Below, piece after piece: positions 8,488-13,953 of a stretch of 13,953 nucleotides of DNA (within the stretch, counting starts at the first letter, position 1; every line of letters begins with the position of its first letter). The notes below the pieces were generated by a model. That model saw nothing but the letters and a program-made list of their open reading frames with translations. It did not search any database and had not been told where the DNA came from. Both the position numbers and the translations under genes were made by a program. Source of the DNA: Phycisphaerales bacterium. Lineage in GTDB: Bacteria > Planctomycetota > Phycisphaerae > Tepidisphaerales > Tepidisphaeraceae. The stretch spans positions 1 to 13,953 of the forward strand of contig JAQGHK010000695.1 in assembly GCA_028288875.1 (NCBI GenBank), written 5' to 3'.

Positions 8488-8530
8488 AAGCCCTCACCCT
8501 ACCCTCTCCCGGCCGTACCGGGAGAGGGGA
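8488..8530. repeat. Right arm of inverted repeat pair (CCCTCTCCCGG family)
   Basis: AAGCCCTCACCCTACCCTC followed by TCCCGG-CCGTA-CCGGGAGAGGGGA; the near-complete inverse of 8362-8404, with an 83-base spacer between the arms. The arms face outward with their inner palindromes and inward with their GCCCTCACCCT tails. The pair lies between two minus-strand genes and may also act as a transcript boundary. Confidence 0.75.
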
Positions 8531-8574
8531 TGTAACGCACGTTTCACGTGCGGGCGCGGTGCCGAAAACGGCTT

Positions 8575-8606
8575 GCCGCCACCACTTGTTCTACCGCCGT
8601 GGCGGC
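8575..8606 (-). terminator. Candidate terminator hairpin after the prephenate-dehydrogenase-like gene
   Basis: GCCGCCAC (8575-8582) and GTGGCGGC (8599-8606) form a perfect 8-bp stem with a 16-base loop, about 50 bases past the stop of the minus-strand gene. No T-run follows on the minus strand, so the role is inferred from position only. Confidence 0.35.
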
Positions 8607-8656
8607 GGGATGTCGGCCAGAAAACAGGAATTTTTTGAAATTATTAGCCGAGCGGA

Positions 8657-10162
8657 TTAGGCGAGAATTTGCCCGCGTTCGACGACCGCACGGATTTGAT
8701 CGATTAGCTCTTCCCGCCGCTGGCCGGGGTCGAAATCGATGCGGAGTGTGACCTTTTCCGCACCTGTCGGCGGGCGGTAAGTGTCGTGGAGCGTGCATCG
8801 CCACACACCGGGGATGACGTGGGGCAGACCGGCTTCGAATTGCTGTTGCGAGAGGGCGTTCGGGTTTTGCGCCGTGACATCGAGCGACATCGGGATGACC
8901 TGCGATCGCCAGAACACGTCGCGCTCGGTCGACGTCAGCATCTGAATGTTGCGCTTTTTGATGACGTCTTGCGCACCAGTCGGCAGGCGGATGCCCAGCG
9001 TGAGGTAATTGAGCCGGGCGGTGTCGTTGATAGCGATCGCGAGCGTTGGCCCGCTCTCGCGCGGGACGGCCACCGTCGTTTCCTCGGCGGTGATCTCGTC
9101 GTATCGAATTTCCAGCACGCGCACCGCGCGAACTTTGCCTGAGGCGCGATGGCGGAAGACCAGCAGTTCGCCGGTGGAGCGGTGGGCGTAGAGCTGGTCG
9201 TGAAAGAGTTGCCGTTGGTGGACGGCGCTGGCGGCCACCGTTGCGCCTTCGTCGACTTCGTGCGCGGTGAGCGGCTCGCGGAAGCGGGTGATCACGTCGG
9301 CGGCCGCGGGCACGCCTTCGGCCTGGCTGAGTTCGGCGTGCAGGCGCGTGAGCGTGTTGATCAGCTTCGCCCGCACGGCGGCGGCATCTGGCGCGGCCTG
9401 GATGCTGCCGGTGGTCGTCGGCACGATCTTCAGTACGCGGCTCGCGAAGGCGTAGAGGAACTGAAAGTTCGGCGTCTGCACTTTGAACAGATCGGCCGGG
9501 CGGGCGCCGTCGCCATCGAGCGTCGCGGCGAAGCCGAGCAGACTGAAATGCGTGAGCGCCTGCACGTACGCCATCTGCCGATCATGCTCGGCCGGCGTGA
9601 GGGTGGAGACGATCAGGCCGACGCCGGTGAGCAAATCGCCCAAGGCTGCACGCTGGGCGGTCTGGTGCGCGTTCGTTTCTGATTCATCGAAGCCCGTGAT
9701 GGCGGCGAACTGGCCGACGGGGGAAGCGACGTCGGTCCCGCAGAGCAGATGGCAGCCGCAGAAAGTGAGGCCGCCGCTCGGCAGCGTCTGGAGCGTGAGG
9801 CGGCGGAGCACGTCCATCGGCGGCGATTGCACACTGGCCATGGTGACGAGCAGCGAGCCGGGCTTGGCGAGGCGCGCGACGGCGGTGGCGGCTGCCTCAA
9901 AGACGGGCGGCGGGGTGGCGATCAGGATCCAATCGTCCGGGCCAAAGTTGGCGGCGTAGTTGGCGTAGCCGTCATTGCCCTCGATCGGGCAGCGGCCGAT
10001 TGCGGGGTCGAGGGTTTCGAGCGCTTTGGCGTGGGTGTCGTAGCAGAAGAGTTTGTTTTTGCCGTCGCGGGCCAAGGGGGCCAGGACGCGATCGACCAGC
10101 CACCGCCCGGTGCCGGCGCCGCCGCCGAGAATGTGGATCGAGGTTGCAGGGCGGAAGGGCAT
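8657..10162 (-). CDS. Prephenate/arogenate dehydrogenase-like protein with extra C-terminal FDX-ACB-like region
   Basis: 501 residues from the ATG at 10162; no clear Shine-Dalgarno. Residues 9-20 (HILGGGAGTGRW) are the NAD-binding loop of a TyrA-type Rossmann domain; LIATPPPVFEAA (80-91) and VTMASVQSPP (106-115) follow the TyrA pattern. GCHLLCG at 136-142 keeps the histidine of the usual GxHPMFGP motif but not its flanking residues. EHDRQMAYVQALTHF (192-206) is the characteristic helical-domain signature. TyrA proteins usually end near residue 280-300; here about 200 further residues follow, ending in about 408-501, where GVWRCTLHDTYRPPTGAEKV and TLRIDFDP resemble the ferredoxin-fold anticodon-binding (FDX-ACB) domain of phenylalanyl-tRNA synthetase beta. 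That match is by eye and tentative. Role: NAD(P)-dependent oxidative decarboxylation of prephenate or arogenate in tyrosine synthesis, or a diverged reaction; the altered motif leaves room for doubt. Confidence 0.72.
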   Translation of the reverse strand: MPFRPATSIHILGGGAGTGRWLVDRVLAPLARDGKNKLFCYDTHAKALETLDPAIGRCPIEGNDGYANYAANFGPDDWILIATPPPVFEAAATAVARLAKPGSLLVTMASVQSPPMDVLRRLTLQTLPSGGLTFCGCHLLCGTDVASPVGQFAAITGFDESETNAHQTAQRAALGDLLTGVGLIVSTLTPAEHDRQMAYVQALTHFSLLGFAATLDGDGARPADLFKVQTPNFQFLYAFASRVLKIVPTTTGSIQAAPDAAAVRAKLINTLTRLHAELSQAEGVPAAADVITRFREPLTAHEVDEGATVAASAVHQRQLFHDQLYAHRSTGELLVFRHRASGKVRAVRVLEIRYDEITAEETTVAVPRESGPTLAIAINDTARLNYLTLGIRLPTGAQDVIKKRNIQMLTSTERDVFWRSQVIPMSLDVTAQNPNALSQQQFEAGLPHVIPGVWRCTLHDTYRPPTGAEKVTLRIDFDPGQRREELIDQIRAVVERGQILA

Positions 10163-10169
10163 GGCGTGC

Positions 10170-10199
10170 GGTTGGCGCGGCTGACATCACAGGCCAACC
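10170..10199 (-). promoter_or_regulatory. Inverted repeat in the leader of the prephenate-dehydrogenase-like gene
   Basis: GGTTGGC (10170-10176) and GCCAACC (10193-10199), perfect 7-bp arms with a 16-base spacer, ending 8 bases upstream of the start codon. It could be an operator or a leader hairpin covering the ribosome-binding region, which lacks a clear Shine-Dalgarno. No other evidence. Confidence 0.3.
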
Positions 10200-10230
10200 A
10201 CGTGGCGGCGACTTTACACCAAGCGCGGCG

Positions 10231-10314
10231 CGTCTTGTAGGGGCGACATCCATGTCGCCCGGCAACTTCGATGACCCCGCAACGGGCGACATGGATGTCG
10301 CCCCTACGAAGACG
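10231..10314. repeat. REP-like doublet with GTAG heads (BIME-like)
   Basis: Left unit: GTAG (10237-10240) followed by the palindrome GGGCGACATCCATGTCGCCC (10241-10260). Right unit: the same in inverse, palindrome 10284-10303 then CTAC (10304-10307). The symmetry extends outward through CGTCTT/AAGACG with a one-base indel, giving arms 10231-10261 and 10283-10314 with a 21-base loop. A GTAG tetranucleotide followed by an imperfect palindrome, arranged head to head, is the architecture of REP/BIME elements mobilised by RAYT transposases (family knowledge). No RAYT gene is present in the window. It lies 22 bases past the glycosyltransferase stop and may also end that transcript. Confidence 0.7.
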
Positions 10315-10335
10315 CAGGGCTTTCCGAGCTATCGG

Positions 10336-12336
10336 CTAGTTCCGTTTCAGCACGATTCGTTCGTAGTTAAAGACCAACTGCCAATTCCAGACCGCACGGA
10401 CCTTGAAGTGCTGATCGTCGGCCACGTGATAGCCGGGGACGCGTGGCGGGTCGGTCGTGGCGGCGTGGCCGTTGCGCCAGAGGATGATCGTGTCGGGCTT
10501 GGTTTTTGCCGCGGTGGATTGCAGCAGCATCGCCGGCTGATACCGAAGCGACGCGACCATCCGGCGGACATCCAGCCCCGGCCGGTACGGCCAGGTTTGG
10601 CCGGTGCGGAAGCTCAGCGGTGTCAGCCCCGGCAGGTCGGCGGCCTGCACCAGTTCGTAGTGCGGCGACGGCATGCTCGGCAGGAAGAGCTGATGCGGCA
10701 GCAGAATCCAGTCCATCATCACCGGCGGGCCGTTGGAGCGCGAGGCAGCGACGACGTCCTGGGTCAGGCGCTGGAAGGAAATTTCAGTCTCTTCGTGCAA
10801 GCTCAGCAGCGTGACCCAGAGATTGATCCCCAGTACCGCGCAGCCGATTAGGAGGCGCAGCGGCATCGTCGGCGTGCCCGCGATGATGCTGCCGAGCACG
10901 ACACACAGCAGCGGCGCGACAAAGCCACTGTACCGCGGCATCCAGAGCGGGTTCCAGCGCGGCAGGCCGTTGGCGTCTAGCGGGGCATGGGTGTAGGCGT
11001 AGCGGGCGGATAGCCAGGTGATGGTCAGGGCGACGGCGGTGATGCCGACGAAGGCGATCGCGCAAGCGAATTGGCGGCCCATTCGGCGGTGCCAGCGCGG
11101 GTGGCCGACGAAAATCGCCGTGGCGGCGCAAAGGGTGATTGTCCAAGCGATCCAGCCAAGATCCCATGGCGCGGCGAGGCTTCGAAAGGATCGGAGATAA
11201 AAGAGGTACAACGGCAGGCCGACGAGCAGCAGCAGGGAGACGGCGGGCGCGAGCGTTAGGCCGTGCCGTTTTCGGCATGCCGCGTTGCCGATCGCAAGGG
11301 CGGCGCAAACCAAGGCGGCGATCAGCACGGCGTTCGTCGCATGCCGCACGCGTTCGGCCAGGGGATCGGTCTGCACTTCCGCGTCGGCGGGTGATTCGGT
11401 GCCGGCGGCGTAGGCGGTGAGGCATTGCTTGGTGATGTTGAGGGGCGAGCGATCACTTTGCCAGTTGTCGATCCACATCAGGCCGTTGTCGTGTTGGGCG
11501 GGACCGGTTTCGCTGCGGCCGGAAAGGCCGCCGGCGGATTGGAACCAGGTATTGATCGCAGAGTAGTAAATCGCCGGGCCGGCCATGACGGCGAGCGTGC
11601 CGAGGGTGGCGAGAAGCGTGGTTTTGAACACGGGTGATCGCCACGTGTAGCCGGCGAGCATGCTCGTCGTTTGGGCCGGGGAGAACGGCGTGCATGCTCG
11701 CCGGCTACACGTGGGCGTTCGGCGCGCCCAGGCGAAGGCGATCAGCGGCGACACCGCCAGCGGGATACAGAGCACCGCGTGCATGGCCGTCGCGCTGGCA
11801 CCGAAGAACATGAAGGTCAGTAGCGCCAATCGTCGCGATCGGGTGCCGGCCCGCGATTTGGCAAAGAACAGCAGCGAGCCGAGGGCGAGCGTCAGCATCA
11901 GCCAGCCGGGCGAGTACATCTTGGCGTTGCGGGCGTAGAACGCCAGGAACGCCGACGCGGCCGCGACGGCGGCGGAGATGATGCCGACGCGCCGTCCCCC
12001 AGTAATCCGGCCGAGCCGGTAGACGGCGTAGGGCATCGCCATCCCCGCGACGGCCGGCAACAGCCGCAGCACGGCGATGTCGGTACCGAACGCCTTGGTC
12101 AGGAGCCAGGTGATTTCATAGAACAGCGGGAGGAAGGCGTCGCTGAGGAGCGTATCGAGCAACTGCCCGAACGGGCCGCAGACGCGCCAGAAGGTGAAGG
12201 CTTCGTCAGTAAGGGCCGACGGGAACCGCAGGGCCGCGACGCGCAAGGCGATCGCGCAAAGCGTGATCAGCAGCAACAAAACGCGCGTGCGGCGGGGCGT
12301 CAGCTGTTTTGACGTCCAACTCAAGCGGACGCGCAC
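10336..12336 (-). CDS. GT39-like (GT-C fold) polytopic membrane glycosyltransferase
   Basis: About 666 residues from the GTG at 12336, 8 bases past the preceding stop. The frame stays open to a TTG at 12420, but that would overlap the upstream gene by 77 bases with a low-complexity leader; a TTG at 12324 is another option. No start has a strong Shine-Dalgarno. A short basic N-terminus leads to helix 1 (RVLLLLITLCAIALRVAAL), then an acidic pair in TDEAF (D44, E45), the usual catalytic region of the first outer loop in PMT/ArnT-type enzymes. FYARNAKMYSP follows as in relatives. About ten further hydrophobic helices and a soluble C-terminal domain (about 530-666) complete it. It should transfer a sugar from a polyprenyl-phosphate donor on the outer face of the membrane; acceptor unknown. 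Residues 208-232 are encoded by a palindromic repeat (see 11641-11714). It is last in a likely unit with the ricin-like and AKR-fold genes. Confidence 0.8.
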   Translation of the reverse strand: MRVRLSWTSKQLTPRRTRVLLLLITLCAIALRVAALRFPSALTDEAFTFWRVCGPFGQLLDTLLSDAFLPLFYEITWLLTKAFGTDIAVLRLLPAVAGMAMPYAVYRLGRITGGRRVGIISAAVAAASAFLAFYARNAKMYSPGWLMLTLALGSLLFFAKSRAGTRSRRLALLTFMFFGASATAMHAVLCIPLAVSPLIAFAWARRTPTCSRRACTPFSPAQTTSMLAGYTWRSPVFKTTLLATLGTLAVMAGPAIYYSAINTWFQSAGGLSGRSETGPAQHDNGLMWIDNWQSDRSPLNITKQCLTAYAAGTESPADAEVQTDPLAERVRHATNAVLIAALVCAALAIGNAACRKRHGLTLAPAVSLLLLVGLPLYLFYLRSFRSLAAPWDLGWIAWTITLCAATAIFVGHPRWHRRMGRQFACAIAFVGITAVALTITWLSARYAYTHAPLDANGLPRWNPLWMPRYSGFVAPLLCVVLGSIIAGTPTMPLRLLIGCAVLGINLWVTLLSLHEETEISFQRLTQDVVAASRSNGPPVMMDWILLPHQLFLPSMPSPHYELVQAADLPGLTPLSFRTGQTWPYRPGLDVRRMVASLRYQPAMLLQSTAAKTKPDTIILWRNGHAATTDPPRVPGYHVADDQHFKVRAVWNWQLVFNYERIVLKRN
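11641..11714. repeat. GTAG-headed palindrome pair inside the glycosyltransferase reading frame
   Basis: Perfect 23-bp inverted arms (11641-11663 and 11692-11714; CCACGTGTAGCCGGCGAGC plus ATGC, and its inverse) around a 28-base loop. Each arm has GTAG (11647-11650; CTAC 11705-11708) followed by an imperfect palindrome centred on GAGCATGCTC. The layout parallels the doublet at 10231-10314 with a different palindrome sequence. It is translated in frame, without stops, as a Cys/Arg/Thr-rich loop (TCSRRACTPFSPAQTTSM and on) in a basic stretch between two hydrophobic helices. Confidence 0.8.
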
Positions 12337-12343
12337 CCGACGC

Positions 12344-12856
12344 TCAGCCCGTGAACTTGGCGGGCTTGTCGAGGAGCTTCCATTGTTGGGTTGCAGCACC
12401 GGTGTACGTTTCAATAACAACGTTCCCGTCCGCCGTCACGGCCAAAGTTTTGCCGGTTGCGGCATGTTCCAGGCGATAGGTGCCGCCCTCGACCGGAATA
12501 AAGCGCCATTTCTCCGCATCACCGGCCGGCTTGGCGGCGGGGTGTTGGGTGACGGCCGAGCCATCGGCCCTGGCGTCGGGATAGAAGGTTTTGTGCGTGA
12601 AATAGTTCACCAGCCGGACGTCGTCGCCGACGGCCTCCAGCTTCCAGGTCATGCATTTCCAGTCCTGGTGCGAATAGAGAACGATCGGCGTGCCATTAGC
12701 AGAATTGGCGTCGCGCGGGCGCAGCAGGTCGGACTGGGCGACGTTTTCGATCTGATGCGACTGGCCGGCGAGGGAGGACGGGGCGGTCGAGGGCGCAGCG
12801 CCTAAGGCGATCGCGCAAAGCGATACGATCGCGGCGGTCTTGAATTGGCGGATCAT
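12344..12856 (-). CDS. Secreted ricin-like beta-trefoil protein
   Basis: 170 residues from the ATG at 12856, preceded by AGGAG at eight bases, a strong ribosome-binding site. Residues 1-20 (MIRQFK then TAAIVSLCAIALGA) form a signal peptide with a probable cleavage after AxA near 19-21; a Ser/Pro-rich linker follows. The mature part shows three Trp repeats of ricin B type: MTWKLE (W71), EKWRFI (W117) with YRLEHAATGKTLAV after it, and QQWKLL (W159), the last being the classic QxW motif. Such domains often bind carbohydrate; the ligand is unknown, and a lone domain without a catalytic partner may be structural. It lies 31 bases after the AKR-fold gene and just before the glycosyltransferase, so the three are probably co-transcribed. 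Confidence 0.8.
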   Translation of the reverse strand: MIRQFKTAAIVSLCAIALGAAPSTAPSSLAGQSHQIENVAQSDLLRPRDANSANGTPIVLYSHQDWKCMTWKLEAVGDDVRLVNYFTHKTFYPDARADGSAVTQHPAAKPAGDAEKWRFIPVEGGTYRLEHAATGKTLAVTADGNVVIETYTGAATQQWKLLDKPAKFTG

Positions 12857-12887
12857 GGTGGCGCTCCTGATTGCAAGCCAAACCGAT

Positions 12888-13811
12888 TTAGCGAACCGGG
12901 CCCCAGCGGACCATATCGCGTTTGAACATGTTGCTGCCGTGATTTTCGGGGACGAAGATTTCGAAATCTTTGAGTTCGACCTTGCCGTCGAGGTGCCGGT
13001 AATTCGGCAGCTGGATCGGGAAGTTATTGCGGTGCAGGTAGAGGATGTCTTCTGTGGTCATTGGCGAGCCATCACACGCGGCGACGGCCAGCTTGGCCTG
13101 GTCGAGCGTGGCGAGCGTCATCGCAAAACCGGCGACGGCCGGCTCGCGGAGGATCCACTTCAGCCACGGGCCGACGAATTCTTCGGGCTTCACGGTTGGC
13201 CATTTCAAAAAAGCGCCGCGGCCGAGCGGGCCGATGGTGTAGACGCCCATGTTGTGCTCGCGGGCCCACTCCACCAGGAACTGCCCGCGGCGGAGCGAAT
13301 AGCTCCAGTACGGCGTGATGAAGTCCCACGGATAGGCCTTCGAATAGATGTACAGTTCCTTGTCCGGCGCGCGGTTGAGCACGTCGAGGCCGACGGCGTC
13401 AACGAGGCCGTCGTTTTTGAGCGTGGTGACGGCGTCGTAGTACCAATCCGGCGTCGTTTCGCTGCCTTCAAAAATCGCCAGGCGGGCCTTCTTGCAGCCG
13501 AGTTGTTCGAGTTCCAGCTTGAACGCCTTGATGACGTCGTCCTTGCACGTCTCTTTGATGCCGTGATCCATGTGCCAAAGGATCGGCTCCAGCTTGCCCG
13601 TAATGCCGGCACTTTCGATGGCGGCTTTGTAGGCGTGGCGTTCTTTGACGAACGTGACGTCAAAGTTCGAAACGCCTTGCTCCATCAGGTAGCGAAGAAT
13701 CTTCCCGCCGAGCTCGGCATCGGGCGTGGGTTCCCAGATGAAGGTGTGGCCGCCCATGGCCAGGATTGGAATTTGAACGCCGCTTGTACCGAGAACTCGT
13801 TTTCCGACCAT
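12888..13811 (-). CDS. Aldo/keto-reductase-fold protein with degenerate active site
   Basis: 307 residues from the ATG at 13811, with AGGAG eight bases upstream. The family outline is clear: KRVLGTSGVQIPILAMGG (N-terminal strand), DDVIKAFKLELEQLG (helix before the catalytic-His strand), LKNDGLVDAVGLDVL, VYTIGPLGRGAFL, and a C-terminal EPAVAGFAMTLATLDQAKLAV. Of the tetrad, only the Asp is in place (D51 in NFDVTF); the Tyr five residues later is K56, the Lys strand reads EPILWHMD, and the His strand reads LAIFEGS. Unless a related residue substitutes, it is unlikely to be a classical reductase. Possible roles are a binding protein, a lyase-like relative, or a member of the uncharacterised planctomycete AKR-like group. 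It heads a probable unit with the ricin-like protein and the glycosyltransferase. By eye its GC content is lower than that of the genes at the left of the window. Confidence 0.78.
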   Translation of the reverse strand: MVGKRVLGTSGVQIPILAMGGHTFIWEPTPDAELGGKILRYLMEQGVSNFDVTFVKERHAYKAAIESAGITGKLEPILWHMDHGIKETCKDDVIKAFKLELEQLGCKKARLAIFEGSETTPDWYYDAVTTLKNDGLVDAVGLDVLNRAPDKELYIYSKAYPWDFITPYWSYSLRRGQFLVEWAREHNMGVYTIGPLGRGAFLKWPTVKPEEFVGPWLKWILREPAVAGFAMTLATLDQAKLAVAACDGSPMTTEDILYLHRNNFPIQLPNYRHLDGKVELKDFEIFVPENHGSNMFKRDMVRWGPVR

Positions 13812-13851
13812 CGCAACGCTCCTGAGACTTGGCTGTACTTAATGTGTGAAG

Positions 13852-13878
13852 CAATAACGATATCAAATCGCATTATTG
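13852..13878. promoter_or_regulatory. AT-rich imperfect inverted repeat in divergent intergenic region
   Basis: CAATAACGAT (13852-13861), loop ATCAA, then ATCG-CA-TTATTG (13867-13878): ten paired bases with a two-base bulge. It lies about 40 bases upstream of the minus-strand start at 13811, in the only AT-rich stretch of the region, so it is a candidate operator or promoter part. I see no convincing -35/-10 pair. Confidence 0.3.
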
Positions 13879-13942
13879 ATTGATAGACTCATTCGTCCGA
13901 TCCGTTGAACGCAAATCAACCGTGTGTGGAGTGGAAAGACGC

Positions 13943-13953
13943 ATGAAGCAGCA
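13943..13953 (+). CDS. Possible start of a divergent plus-strand gene (cut by window edge)
   Basis: ATG AAG CAG CA at the very end, preceded by GGAAAG about six bases upstream, a reasonable ribosome-binding site. Only three full codons are visible, so the product is unknown and the call rests on the Shine-Dalgarno and the divergent layout alone. Confidence 0.25.

Larger units (their letters stand above)
8220..8656. other. 437-base gene-free region with repeats and hairpins
   Basis: No credible coding frame. From low to high coordinates it holds: the leader of the aldo/keto reductase gene (8220-8361, no clear promoter boxes); an inverted repeat with arms 8362-8404 and 8488-8530; a small hairpin TCCGAC/GTCGGA just inside the left arm (about 8404-8425); a perfect 7-bp hairpin CGCACGT-TTC-ACGTGCG (8536-8552); a GCCG-AAAA-CGGC hairpin (8561-8572); and an 8-bp stem (8575-8606) downstream of the prephenate-dehydrogenase-like gene. 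Confidence 0.7.

Noticed and set aside
8362..8530. CRISPR array
   Set aside because: Only two repeats, in inverse orientation, with one spacer; no periodic direct repeats anywhere in the window.
10231..10314. Simple intrinsic terminator
   Set aside because: It could end the transcript, but the GTAG heads, the doublet symmetry and the lack of a T-run make a REP-like element the better main call.
10000..10851. 283-residue plus-strand open frame across the REP doublet
   Set aside because: It reads through the palindromic repeat and two antisense genes, with Arg/Gly-rich content and no domain.
12840..13883. 347-residue plus-strand open frame opposite the AKR-fold gene
   Set aside because: It runs antisense to a gene with a strong ribosome-binding site and family motifs and spans an intergenic promoter region; no domain seen.

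Overview
The window reads as high-GC bacterial chromosome. I infer Planctomycetota, possibly class Phycisphaerae, from the run of overlapping membrane genes of BatA/von Willebrand A type followed by a DUF4175-like membrane protein, plus the Gfo/Idh/MocA and aldo/keto reductase content. No rRNA, tRNA or protein marker in the window fixes the taxonomy, so this is inference from gene content and style.

Layout. (1) Bases 1-4726, plus strand: three overlapping genes with ATGA junctions. They are the 3' part of a BatA-like protein, a complete 834-residue vWA/amidotransferase-like membrane protein, and a DUF4175-like membrane protein that seems to have lost its C-terminal half. A GC-rich palindrome (4778-4808) fills the gap to the convergent neighbour. 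(2) Bases 4809-8219, minus strand: an aldo/keto reductase, a Gfo/Idh/MocA oxidoreductase (TTG start, 4-bp overlap) and an EboD-type sugar-phosphate-cyclase-like protein, probably one transcription unit. (3) Bases 8220-8656: gene-free, holding a long inverted repeat (arms 8362-8404 and 8488-8530) whose core also makes up the 4778-4808 palindrome, so one repeat family flanks the three-gene unit. (4) Bases 8657-10162, minus: a prephenate-dehydrogenase-like protein with an extra C-terminal region resembling an FDX-ACB domain. (5) Bases 10231-10314: two head-to-head REP-like palindromes with GTAG heads. (6) Bases 10336-13811, minus: a GT39-like membrane glycosyltransferase (carrying a second GTAG-headed palindrome pair inside its reading frame), a small secreted ricin-like beta-trefoil protein, and a diverged aldo/keto-reductase-fold protein lacking most of the catalytic tetrad. 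(7) Bases 13812-13953: a divergent intergenic region and possibly the first codons of a plus-strand gene.

How the genes may work together. The plus-strand genes look like the envelope-associated MoxR/DUF58/BatA-type cluster common in planctomycetes. The three-gene minus unit (cyclase-like enzyme plus two oxidoreductases) could make or modify a cyclitol or sugar-derived small molecule; this is inference. The most interesting signals are the palindromic repeats, especially the one translated in frame within a membrane-protein gene, and a strong excess of the octamer GCGATCGC (13 copies by eye), which resembles the cyanobacterial HIP1 motif.
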